Source: Oreocharis arfaki
Taxonomy: Eukaryota > Chordata > Aves > Passeriformes > Paramythiidae
Assembly: GCA_013398015.1 (NCBI GenBank)
Contig: VZRR01002856.1
Span: 620,001-684,000, forward strand
Length of the DNA: 64,000 nucleotides
Direction of reading: 5' to 3'
The notes beneath the pieces are model-generated. The model searched no databases. It was not told the DNA's origin and saw nothing but the letters and a program-made list of their open reading frames with translations. Shown here in pieces: positions 12,338 through 25,338 of this stretch. The stretch's first letter is position 1. Each line of letters begins with the position of its first letter. A program made the position numbers and the translations under genes.

Positions 12338-13874
12338 CCTTTGATCAGGTGCTCTGTGTTGTAAACAGCCACTTTCTCTCTTCTGAGCCATGACTTCTGT
12401 CATTTTATAGACCACTCTTATACTCTCCCCAGGCATCTCTCTTCTATAACAAAGAATGCTGGATTGCTAAGACATTCTCATACTTTTTGACAAGAGATTC
12501 ATACTTTTAAGTATTGAGTAGCCTACATGTCCGGGAATGGTGTTCATCCATGTAAGTGCTCCTCAGCTACTCGTGGAAGTTCATCACTTTTGCCCTCTGA
12601 CTCCGGAGTGTTTATATTCAGTTTTCTGTACCCAGTGTGCATACTTAGAATTGATCTGTAAGTATCTGTGTTTGCTTCTAAAGCCTTACTGAATAATAAA
12701 TACACCTACAGTTTTCTAGCAGGCAAATAGCTCTGTTCTGTGGTTTCAGTGTAAATTAGCTTTATTTACAATTAAGAATTTAATGCTTGAAGATAAACAA
12801 TCTCACCAGCAATTCCCAGGAAACAGAGTATGTCTCTGGTGCTCATGAGCCACATTAACTCACAATCAGCAGTTTCTCATATGCACAGGCAGATTAATTT
12901 GGCACTTTACAGAAAGACAATACCCCCAAAAGTACATCATTATAGCCTCACAGAATAACATTCTGACTGAGGACAAAATTTCTGCCCTGTTCAAGTAGTG
13001 GGTCTTCTGGTTGAAGGAGAGCTACACCCAAACGCAGAAGGGCTGAATTTGACTCTTCTTGCCTGCAGGCAGCAAACTGGACTCCACACCAGTCCTGCAG
13101 CTGTGCTTGCCAACACCTCTCCAGGCAAACAGCTTTCTAGCATCAGGAAGTACTGAGTTGCAAAATTTTGTCTTTTTTCTTTTAGTAAGCTAAATAATTG
13201 CATGTAGTAGTCTAATTAACCCAGATTCTTGGCAAGCACAGAATTATCTGTTCAATTTATACACTACACCCCAGATGACACATTTTTATCTAGCTACAGA
13301 AACAGCTGAATGTTTTGGAAACATTCCAAGTATTATCGGATTCCCCCAGTTGTATTCATCAGGATTTATTTCTACACTTATCTCACAAATCTCTCATCTG
13401 CTTCTGAAAACTACTCAGTTGATGGCTGGCACTGTCACCATCCTGGCTGCATGGCACTTGCAGGTAAGTATTTTATAGTACCTCAGAAATACTTCAAAGA
13501 GAATGCCATCTGCACCATATGATACCTGCCTCTTCATACAGTAAAAATAATGATTGTCTTAAAAATACTCATTACTGTCTTTTTCAACATAGCCCTGACA
13601 TCAAGAGAGGCGTGTAGGAGGGGATGCAGCTGAAGGTACCCAACATGTGGCTGTTAGAGGAGACGTTTTCCAACCTGCCATGGCTCACAGAGGGTTGCTG
13701 CATGGGCTGGGACACTTACAACTGCAAACCATCCAGACAGCTGGGGATCTATACCTTAGCTCAGCAAACTGTAGACCATGAAATACAATATCCCTACAGC
13801 TCTGCTACTCAAGACAGAAGCCTGCTGCAAAAGCAGGTGGATTTGCAGTGACATGCAGTCTAAGCAGTTGGATT

Positions 13875-13906
13875 TATCCTATCCTATCCTATCCTATCCA
13901 TCCTAT
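13875..13906 (+). repeat. (TATCC)n pentanucleotide repeat
   Basis: Five perfect TATCC units run from 13875 to 13899, followed by a degenerate ATCCTAT. The motif is of the same general type (five bases ending CC) as the larger ATACC array 1.6 kb upstream. Confidence 0.95.
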
Positions 13907-14924
13907 ACTGAGAGAAAAATTTCCAAGAGACGCCCAATGTGCCAAAAAAACCCTGAATATTTGCGGTCTTTCTGTCAGTGTTGCAAATCTCAACCAGCTG
14001 TGAAGAAGGTTCCAGCAGCTTCCACAGGCATGCAAAGCCCAGAACTAGCCACAGGTAAGCAGGTGTTCTGCTAATACTGCTTCGCTGTGGTCATGATGGA
14101 TAAATGGGTCCACCCTTACCTTAGGGAGCGCAGCTCAGTTAGGCACACCCTCCATCTGAGTCAGACCTTCCACAGACTGCAATAGGTTCCCCTATTTTTC
14201 CCAGGCTGCAGATGGCTTTAACCCTCCCGTTACCAAAAACATGCCAGTTTGCCTTTAGTCTTTCATTGCAAAGATTTTGTAGGGAGACACTGAAAGAGTT
14301 AAACCCTGACTCTGAAAAACAGAAGCTGTAGACATGGGACTCTTTAAGTATAATTTGTGCTTAAGCATAGAGAATCATCACTAAGTTGGTAGACAAGTGC
14401 AGAAGACATAAATGGATGATCACATCAGTCCAAACTCCAGTCACTTTTGATAAGCAAGGTTTTCTTCCTCCGGTGTCACAGAACAAACCAACTCATTTTT
14501 ATGAGGTCAATTTATGCAACTTCTGCATTATTTTCCAGTTACATCAGATTATAGCATGATTTCCTTGAAAATCCTGCCAGTTACTCCTATGCTTGTACGA
14601 TTACCTGAATGCAGATTAGATCTTCATTGTCATACAAATGAAAGATCACCCTGATCAGACTGCCCAGGATGAATAACACAATTAACAAATTAGTATAAAA
14701 CATCAAATTAAAAGTCATAGCTGCAGCTACTGATCCAATTAAACGAAACACACGAATTAGGAGGTATCTTGGTTTGTTACAAAATTTCACCTCATTAACT
14801 TTTGAATTTCAGTCACTAATTAAATACTTTAGAAAAATTCCTTTCCTATTAGGCAAGTAGAAATTTCCAATTGAGAGCACTGTTTCTTATTAAAATACTA
14901 CTATCAAATACATCTTCCTTGTAG

Positions 14925-15030
14925 ATCTATACTATTTCCTTGTATATCTATACTATTTCTATCTATACTATACTATTTCCTTTGCTGTATCTGTAGGGGC
15001 ACTATAGTTATCTGTAGGGGCACTATAGTT
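14925..15030 (+). repeat. Local tandem duplications, including an exact 21-bp pair
   Basis: Several near copies of CTATACTATTTCC lie at 14925-14983. They are followed by two exact adjacent copies of a 21-base unit (14989-15009 and 15010-15030) beginning ATCTGTAGGGG and ending CACTATAGTT. This is a recent short tandem duplication. Confidence 0.95.
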
Positions 15031-18000
15031 TTCTACGTACACATGAACTCATGCATACTTGTACTTAATCAAATCACTTTTAGTAGTATGAGCTTTCAAG
15101 CATATAGTTACTTTCTTTAGGCCTTTTTTGCCTGTTGAGAATGCACTTTTACACAAACAGAAAAGCAGCAGAAATGGGATTTGCAACACACTGAAAATAG
15201 CCAGTTTACCATCAATACAGTGCAAATCAATTCTCCTTGAAAGAAAATAAAAATACTAATAGATTAGATGATTCACCAATTCAAAACACTCAGTTCCCCA
15301 TATTGCCACAGCTGTAATGTCAACATTAGCTGTTAATGAACAAATATCTTCGTGTCATCATTATCTTGCTCAGTTTTCACTTCTCCATGAGCCAACTTTA
15401 GTCTCAGTCCTGGAAGTGGTGCATGAGTCACTCTGCAGTTTCCAGGGCTAGTTACATTCATAAAACTGCAAATTTTAATTTTAGAGTGGTATCTAAGTAG
15501 CCTGGACCAAAATCTGAGGTCTGTCCTCAGCGGTGCAGGGAAACGTTCAAGGAGGACCTTGAAGGTAGCTCCTGCACTGTAGCAATGCGGCAGCAAAAGT
15601 CTAACAGGAGGAAACCCCTGTCTATTACCTTATCTGGTAAACTCTGGAGGTCCTCCAGCTCCCCAACAGAGAGATTCTGCCATGCACGTACCAGCCATGA
15701 AGCCCAGAAAAAGGGATAGGCCGATGAAGAAGGTGTGCTGAGAAGGCCTGGGCGAGGACCCCAGAAACTAAAGAAACACGCAGTGGAGTCCTACAGAGCA
15801 AATTCTGGTCCCTCAACAAAATCAGATGGCTTGAGAACATGGAAATGATGTGCAATAAGTGAAATAATGGAAAAAATCCTCCTTGCCCCTATCCACAGCC
15901 TCCCCTCAGCCCAGATATAGCCAGTTTAATGATTTCACAATACTTTGTGGTATTGCAATATTTTCTTGGTGTTGCTTTTGAAAAGAATTCAAGTATATCA
16001 CTCATCACAACTATGTACTGATTTAGCAGAAAATCAACACGGGGTCTCATTGAACTTCAGCTTCCCCATACAGACAAGATGTGGGACCCTAGAATTTGTC
16101 TTCTACCCTAGGTGGAATTAATTACTAAAAAATGTAATAAAAAGTTAAAGTTTAAAAGTTAAGACTTTTAAAGAGTCGAACAGCAGTGCAGAAGTGAAAA
16201 TGTTTCTCCCAAAACTGTAGACTGGAAAGAAAAAGTAGAGGTAGTAAATTGAAGCACGTGCTACTCCTCATTCCTTTTTTCCCTTTTCTTCGGATATGGG
16301 CTAGGGTGGCTGCAAAATCACTGTGTAATGAAGGGCCTTGCTCTACTAACGTGGCACCCAGGCAAGAAGCAGGCAGAGGTGGAAGAGATGGATTGCTCCT
16401 GAGTCAGTTCCACTGACAATTTGAAGTCTTCCCTCTCTTACCCCTTATTATACTTCCGGACTTTTTGCTGTATATATGGAGTAGGAATCCTGTCAACTTC
16501 TGTTCCAAGGTCTCCATTTTAGATACATACTCCTGTTTTCAGAGGCTGGTGATTGGGTTCCAGGATATTTTTGCTGCACTGAGCTTGGATGTGCTTTTGT
16601 CATCTCATGCAAGAAGGCAACAAATAAATTGAAGTCTTTCAATACTCTTTGAAACATATTTGTGTGTTATTTTGCATATTCATGCTTCTGCAAGTGTCAA
16701 CTGAACAGTAAAGTCTGAATTATTTACAGAGCAGATACACTGAGGTCTTTTAGCACAAACTGCAGGTGTACATCACACCTCACCAGGAAGAGTGATGCTG
16801 TCATCATGGTCCTCCTGTGGTGCCACCTTTTCAACTAGTCAACTAAGCTGACTAGTGTTAATTCTGATAGAAATTTGGGTTGTATCTGTTGGCAGTTAGA
16901 CTGAGACCAGTCACAGTGTTTGCCATATAGACCACAGAGCTGACAGCAGCAGCGACAGGCAGCTTTCAAGGACCCTTTGCCACCCAGAGCCTGTGCTGGG
17001 CCAGCACATCTGCAGTGTATCTCCTGTGAGGATCGAGAGCAGGTGTCTGATCCTGAGCATGGTTCCCAGGCTGAGAGCTGCCCTAGACCAGACATCTATC
17101 AGCTGTTTTCACAGCAGCTCAATTCAAGGTCACGCAGCTGTGCTGTATCAAAGCTGACCTTGAATGAATCTTCCTAGGGTGAAAAAAAATCACTATTTTT
17201 CTATAAAGGCTACATTCATTTTCCCAGACAACAGGAGAAGAGCTCTCAAACAACAGAAAAAAAAAATCCCCAAAACACGGCAATGTAAAAAAATTGTGTT
17301 TTAAAACATCCTTTTCTCCTGGTGCTCTTTGTTAAGGATAATACAGATAGCCTGCATAGCCATGAGCAGCATGGAAACTGACAGGGAAGATGTTTTCTGA
17401 GCTCAAAACAGTGGACAGTATAGCCTCTCAGGATTTAAGTAGCAAGTACCTGGATAACTTCTAAGAGCTAGTGCTATCCTGTGTCCAGATTGTCTGAACG
17501 TATCGTGAAACTTCAGGGCATACAGAAGGTTGGAAAGAGGAAGTAAAAGTATGGGATACATGAAGACAGGACACTATGGCACACAGTTGCTGACTCTTTT
17601 GGAGCAGTGCACCATGGAGGGTGCATGAGCACTGGGGGAAGATCCAGCACAGGACTAACAGGTTCAAAATGGGGGCTGTTAAGATCAGTTTAAAATAAAT
17701 TTTTTATCAGCAACGTAACAGAGCCATTTCTACAGTGGCCCTTCTAACAACCATTGGGAATATTAACATGCACTATCACTCATTGTCAGCCCACATACTT
17801 AAAAAATGTTCCTTATGGGAGCTTTATCAGTAGACTGTAAGTTACCTTGCTATGAGTTTTCAAGTTCTGATTATCAAGTTTCTCCAAACTACAGAGAAGT
17901 TCCATCCTTGTAGAAGACAGATGTGCTTACAAGTGTTCGTCCCGTCACTAAAACAACACGTATTCTGTGTAGGACACAGTTGCAGCAAATTCTCTGTGTC

Positions 18001-21000
18001 CTGCATCACTTGCTGTGCTCTGATTCACAAGTTTGTTGGCTTTGTGAGATCCTGAGAACACAGACTTTGGGTACTGGTAGTTGGCTCAGATGGTCTGGTG
18101 TAAGACGATGGCTCAATGTAAATCAGTGGAAGTCAGATTCTTGTTTACGAAATTTTCGTATTTATTTGCACATGGAAATTGAATTTTTAAATATGATAGG
18201 TTTGTCCCCTTTAAAAGGGGATTAAAAAATAGAGTTATTTAAGATCTGAATTTGCACATTTTCTAGCCCGTAACCAAGACTGAACAGTTGGTGCCTTCCA
18301 TACTTGGGGAGTCTCTGAGGCTGAAGTGGCACAGCCCTCTATTAAGTCTTGTGAAAGGGCATTGCAACACCAGAAAAATTAATGGCTGCTGTATTTACAA
18401 GGGTCCACACATAGCAACCTCAGCAGGGGAACACGCTTCACCCTTTAGATCAACTCTGTTGTGAATGAAAGCAGTTTCTAGAATCAGTCCTGGAGAGGAC
18501 CACAAGTCCCGGCTCCTACAGTCACAGACAAAAATGTAAGAGTTCTTTAGTCCGGAAGGGTCCCCACAAACCACAAAATACTTCCCAACACCCTGTAACA
18601 AGCCTACAACCTATGGTGCAAAAGACCAAAAGCCACAAAGACTCCAGTGTGGCGCAGGAAGAGGGAAGGAAAGCTCCAGCTCGCCACTACCACCTTTGGC
18701 CTTGACAAAAGCAATGCCCCCGGGAGAGGAGTATTTTTTTGTCTTTGGTAGTGCCTTTTTGATCTCACAACTGTTAGTCAAAAAAATTTCCAATTGTGCT
18801 GTGAAATACACCTAAATAATATATTTAATTAGGAAGAGAAACTAGATAGCCTTGAGCCCCTAAAATTATCTGCCTTCTCACTCAGTTTAACTGCTGTTCT
18901 GTCTCTTCCCACAGGAGTTGTGTATTACTGAAAACTAAATACCAAACACGTTACACTGAAGTGTCCTTCCCTGTAAGCAGCAACTGAAAACAGCATTCCT
19001 CAGCCTTCTTTACCAACTGCATTTTTGAGAAATAATCAGAAAAATGTATTCAAGACACAAACCAGTGATTTTCCTTTTTCTATTTTAAAGCTCTCAGTAT
19101 TGGAGTGAAGCCCAAATTTGGATTTTGCCCTCTCAAAATATCCTTTGAGCATCTAGTTGGGTTGGTGGTTGGTTTGTTTCTGTGCTTCCTACATGATAGG
19201 TTATATTCATGGTCACATGTAAGCTAACACATATTTTCATTGCATTTGCAGAAGAAAGGCCACAACAACAGTAACAAAAATTTCATTCCAGAGAGATGTA
19301 GAGCCAGCTTAGACTTGGCAGGCAAATGTTGCTTTAAACATGGCTTGACAGACCTCCCAAAACATAACGAATATGGCATCAGAATATGCTGAAATAGGAA
19401 TTTTGGTTTGTTACAAAATTAGAGTGTATTATTTTCCCTTCATTGCAGTTTTGCTGTCTAGTATATAGACTATTTTCTTCAAAAACTCAGAATCCTGCTG
19501 TTCTCAGTAGGAGCTGCATATTATGGCAGTGCTGTTGGAAGTCTTGCTTAGAATGACTGAAATGTTTTTGCAGGGTGTCAACTTCCAAGTCATCATTAAT
19601 GTTTACAGTCTCAATAGCAGTTTGCATTGCTATAGTAACTCTTAAAGGAACTTTCCTAAAAGAAACTAAAAGAAAAGGAAGCCACATTTTTACCAAGCAC
19701 TCATAACATAGGTATTGTTCCTGGGACATTTCAGTAATTTATATTTTAAACAAATGCAACCTAAAGAAAAAGAGGGCCTCGGGTGTTAGCAAATCATTTT
19801 TATATACTGCCAAGTGATGGTATGTGACAGAACTTGGATAGATGCCCTCTCTCAAAAGATATAACCTCTGCTCTGATTGAAGTAAATTGGGGAAAGGGGT
19901 CAAGGAAAGTGAGTCTTCTTGTAAGCATTTTTTTTTGTGTATGTGGAATGTACAAAATACTAAGTGTTACCACAATTTTTCTATTTACCTCTAGGCCAAT
20001 TTATAGAAAACAAAGCTGTATTTTGAGTAATTAGTGCCATGCACTGTAGAGAGATCATTGATATGGTGGTTTATGCCCTGTAACATCAATTCCTTAGCAT
20101 GAGCTAGAGTATAAGCAGCAATCATTTTCTCATGAAGAAGCAAATTGTGTTTAACTCCATACATTTTCACAGTCACATTCATGTAAATTTTAATTTGTTC
20201 TATGTTTCTCTAATATTTTACACTATCAAAATCCAAATTTCTTTCATGGAGCAGTAACCTAGTAATCTGCATTTATTAGGAAAATCCTGAATCCATTTTG
20301 TAAACCATTTGTCTTCTAATAACAACAGTGTGTTCTCATCTTCCAGACTTCTTGGAATGCTACAGCTGGGGAGAGGCAATAAGATTTGAATGTCCTTAGA
20401 TTTGTCAAATCATAATCATTTTATGACATTGCAAATGTTTCTCAACTTTTTTTATGTCATTTTTGACAAAAGGAAGCACAAAATCTAATTTGACTTGTAA
20501 AAACATCAAACCCTGAAAAGCAGCAAAAAAAAGCTTTTCAGAAGAAAAATTTTGCAAACAGGAAGTTTACAGGAATGAGCAAAGTCCAAGAAGTAAGAGT
20601 CATATCCTAATGCTGATCTTACAAGTACCCTACAAACTTTATTCAGTTTGAACTTACTAAATGGCTTTTCCCTAACTTTCCTGCTAGTCTGAGTAAAGCA
20701 AAGACAAATTGATGTGGTCAGGGCCACAAACTGAGCATCAAAGCTCCAAGACATCAGTTGCCTAAGATAAAAACATTTCCATTGAACAGGAATCTTAGTC
20801 TGTTAAAGCTCACTACCCTGAAGATAAGTCATAAGAGACCACTTCAGACTTTCAACAGCTAAAATCATTGTTTCTCTTTCAGAAGCAAAGCACCAAAAGC
20901 TGAGCCTCCATTTTCTTGTACAGATTAGGAACATGTAATAGGAGTTTGCATATGATCCACTGTGTCCCTTTCTGTTAACCAAAACCAAAATTATTAACCC

Positions 21001-24000
21001 TGGGTGAAATACAAAAATTTTAGATGGCAGTAAGGATGAGTCAACTTGAAGAAAATATTATTAGCCACACTTTGCACATTTAGGATAAATGAAATGACCC
21101 ACAGATGGGAAGGGATGGGTCAATTTAGAAGGCCTCCAAATGTGCCCCTGTCATTGAACTGGAGATGTGTCAGCTCACAAATACTGGTAAGAAGCTCACA
21201 TTTGATGGGCTGATGCCAGAGACTGAAAAACTAAAAAAGGACAAAAAAGGAAGAGGCAGCAGTTTCACTACATTCCTCATGATGTGCTGCTTACAAGGTG
21301 GAAAAGGAAGATCCTAAAATAGGAATTGACAATTAGACAGTAAGGCCACTAAGAAGAAGATATTCCAGAAAATTAGGATCAAGGACAACTGGACAGTCCC
21401 AGCTGAAGATGTAATTCCAGAGATTTAGAGAAACAAGAACCAGGCAACAAGCAACATTAATATGTACTGCCTTATGTGAAAAGTGCAGGGGTAATTCTAA
21501 GGAATGCTGAGAAACAAATAAAGTGAGAAGAAAAGCTTAATGAAAAGTAAAGGGCACAAAGAGGATTAATTCTTCTACGTAGACCACATATCACACAACC
21601 AACATCAAAATACCATAAATATACTGTTAATTTTATAGAAGTTATCGCTTCTGTTACCTTGAGGATGTTAAATGGGATTAAAAGTATAGAAGAACAAAAT
21701 TTATTTTGGGCACTGTTACAAAACAAGTGAAAGCCTTTGCTCATCAGCTTAATTTCAGTAATTTTATGGGAGATCTTGAGCTGTAATTTTATTTTGAATG
21801 TGAAGTTACTCTGTAGCATAAACTACACTTCTGAACCCCACTCTATTTAACCTCAGTCAATAAAAGCAATTTACTTACAATGGGTTTTGTGAATGCATAA
21901 TAGAAACGTTATGTTCTATGTTGAGATGGAATTGGAGGTTCACCAAAAATACCCAAAATACATTTCACTGTGTTACATGTTTCTAACTTAGAGGAACGTG
22001 GGCTGCGAGAAAGAAGATAAGCAGATAAAAAAACTGTTTAAATCACAACTGTCCACAGGTCTGCCTTGCATATTTTCACCCAAAAATGTTTTTGAAAGTA
22101 TTTATGCCACCTTTTGAGTATTCTTACAGAAATATACTAGAGCTAGCCTTTCAGAGTAGTTTGCTACTCTAGGATGCACTGACTGAATCAGGGTGACTTC
22201 ACCTACATAGTAAACACCATTTGAGGAAGATTTCTGAAAGAAAATATTTTCTGAACACAGAAAGGCTGTAACCAAAGTAGCTTCCGTATAAACAATAGAG
22301 GAAAGAACCATGTGTGTTTCTTCTTTTGGATGACTGATCCCAGCAGTGTTTCCTGGCCTTGACTATTTATGAGCTAAACACAGAAATATTGTCACAGTCT
22401 CACGTAGATAAAGCTGACACCTTTCAGGCAATAGTTTGAACTTGTTTAGGCTCCTTAGTTACTTACTCGTTTACTTGGACAAATTCAAAGATGAGGCTTA
22501 GTTCCTGGAATTTCAGATAAATTTATTTTATCTCAGATTCCCCTCTGCTCAATCTATGTACTTTATAACTGAAGAGACAATCTTCAAAAATGCAACAGAA
22601 CCCATTTTGGCAAGGATGTCTACCCCTGATTATGTTACACCAAATAAGATCCTTTGGATTTTAATATATATTTCTAGATTTGCTTAGATCTAAATTGTGT
22701 ATAATGCCTTATTTATGCAACTTTGCTTTACAAATCATGAGGGTTGAGGACAAGCTTTCACACCAACACAGACAGGGAACTGTACAGGACACCAAAGACA
22801 GGTTTTGATTAACTGAAAGGAGTAAGACTAAGTTTGTAAGACTAACTTGTAAAACTATCTAGATGATTAAAGCCAAGGCATTTTAACCAGATTTTGCAAA
22901 TACAGCTGAGAAAGTCAACTGTCAAACTCCACTTAACAGGTTAGGAATAATAGGCCAGACCCCAGAAGAGGCTCACACGTTTGGATGCTAAATATTATGA
23001 AGCCCAAAAGTCAAGCACCAGCTGTGGACTCAAAAACCAGTGCCAGAATATGTAACACATACAAACAGAAGGAGCTACAGCCAACCAACGGGAAACACTG
23101 CCAAGAGGAATGGTCTGAAATTTTTCCTCTCTTCTGGACATAGCTGCTCTCCAGGGAAGGAAGCACACTGTGGCCAAGATCCCTTCCTGAATGCAGGAAT
23201 GTATGTGCACATGTACTGTCAACCAGACCACAGATGCTGGCCACGTTCCTTCAAGAGAGAAAGAAGTCACCTCCCACTATTTACAGAGTAGCCTCACAGC
23301 CAGAGAGCATGGCTTAGGTATTGGCCTTTCTTGATCTTGATGGCTGCCAAACAAAACACTGTGTTTATTTATCTAACCTGGTTCGGGGTAGTGCGCTCTT
23401 TCAAATGAGATAATATTGCATACCAGTGTATTTTTTGCGCAGACAAATTCATGGTCCTGAGGACAAACATGGCTGCAGATGACAGGGAATAGGAAAAACT
23501 GCTGAACAACTCAATGTGTCTCTTGTTTTGGAAAAACTGGAGAGCTGCAGCACTATAATGGCAATGCACGTGCTTCTAGTCCTAAAATTCCCCATCTCCT
23601 TCTCAAGTATTCCTGCCTAAAGCAAGGCAGACAGTAAACTAGTATTGGAAATCATCCATCCACAGCCACACATTAGTACTCATCAGCTGAGTGAGCTGTT
23701 AGCTTCACCTGTTAGCAAATACCACTGAAAGCAATCTAAAGCAATTGGGTTTACCTCACTGGTTAAGGCACAGACTGACAGTACTGTTTTGCCTCATTTG
23801 AGTCTCAATAGGTCTTACACTTCTCCAACTCAATCACTTCTGAATGGCTGAACATATTAAATTTGTTTAACAATTAAAATACCTGTGGCAGTTCAAGTGT
23901 GAAACACCCAAATCTTGGCCTCAAGAAGCAAGCCTTCGATTAAATAATTATTCAAGTCTATCCTTGATTATAGGATAAAATATTTTCAAGACAAGTTTGA

Positions 24001-25282
24001 GGTCTTCTGATGAACCAGCATTTGGGTATTGAGATTATCAATGTGCATTTCCTGGAGATATGGCTAGAGCTGTACAAAAATGAACTATAGGTTGTAATTT
24101 CAGATTTAAAAACAGCAAGGATGCTTTTTGCTTTGGATATTCTGTGGACTTTAACTGAATTTATAAAAAGAAGTGGTCAGCAAGTCCAAGTCACATGAGA
24201 AACTTGGCTGAGAAGTCCAAAGGCTGAAGTACAAATTCTTCCTTAGTGTTTCCTTTGTCATACTTCGCCTTTTCCAGTTGTCAGCAGTGAAGCTTCACTG
24301 AAAATGTACTCTCTAGGGCAGTTTTCCATTAATTTTTTCCCCACATATTCCAAAATGAGAATACTCCAGGGAAAGCATGAAGCATCTGAACTCCTTCTTC
24401 ATTCCTGTCAGCCTTTTTTTAACAGTTAGACACAAGTTTGCAAGTTCTCTTACATTCAGTCATTTATTGTGTGTCTGCAGTGTCTGTAGCAGGGCAGGAA
24501 AGTGTACGGGAGCAAACAGTTTACCTTATGGCAAATTCCAAGGAAGTATTTAAAGTTCAAATGAAATTCCAGCATGCAAAGTGGGAGGTTCAAGGAAAAA
24601 AAAAGTCCCAGGTCTGTCAGTGAAAAGTTTAATTATGGGCAAGATGACACACACAGAGTAACGCACACCAAGGCAGAAACATCTCTGTGGAAGCACATTC
24701 CAATAAAATCTTAAAAGATTACTTTAATAATAAACCATGCATTCCTGAGCAAGCCATTGCAAGATTAGCTACCAGATTGCTTTGCTGAAAGCAGATTTTT
24801 CAGAAACTGTTATTGATACCACTTTTGAGGCATTCATGAAAGCTGATGTCTTCTGAAGGTCTCTGAACTCCAGTGGGGTTTCTTATGCTGCTACCCCAGT
24901 TTCCACCCAGACTGGAATCCTGGTGATCCTAACGACAGGCTGTGGTTTGGGTAGAGTTAACATCCGGAAAGCTATAGAAAAACTCACTGAGGTGAAGGGT
25001 TCCAGCTGCAACTTCAAGATAATTTTAGACCTGCTAGAAAAATGGCTTGTATTTGGGAAGTGCTAAGGCTGATACTGTTCTGTACAAAAAGCAGTTAACT
25101 TACACAAAAAAATCCTTATGTAGAGGCTGAGTTTATGCCAGCAGTAGTAAAGTCAGATACAAAAAAATAAGAAAAAAGTCACCATCCTGGGAAACACAGC
25201 ACTCCCTCTCTGCTATAATCTTCAAATGGTCAGTCTGAAAGTCATAACAGCCATTGTGCATTTGATTCTAGTTTTGCTGTAG
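15031..25282. other. Intergenic DNA, no gene seen
   Basis: About 10 kb of AT-rich sequence without a supportable exon on either strand. The reading frames here are short and unrelated. Small inverted repeats occur, for example a 9-bp stem with a 4-base loop at 16151-16172 and an 8-bp stem at 18205-18221. No mobile element was recognised. Confidence 0.55.
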
Positions 25283-25338
25283 AGAAAAATAGAAATAGAA
25301 AAAAAATAGAAAATAGAAAAATAGAAAAAAACAGAAAT
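25283..25338 (+). repeat. (AAATAG)-type A-rich simple repeat
   Basis: About nine AAATAG/AAAATAG-like units in irregular tandem. This is low-complexity sequence. Confidence 0.85.

Noticed and set aside
12181..12436. Open frames through the ATACC array encoding periodic Tyr/His or Trp/Tyr/Gly peptides
   Set aside because: They are created by the microsatellite period and do not extend into protein-like sequence.
16151..18221. Short AT-rich palindromes (16151-16172 and 18205-18221) as terminators or regulatory hairpins
   Set aside because: Stems of 8-9 bp in AT-rich DNA of this length are expected by chance, and there is no gene beside them.
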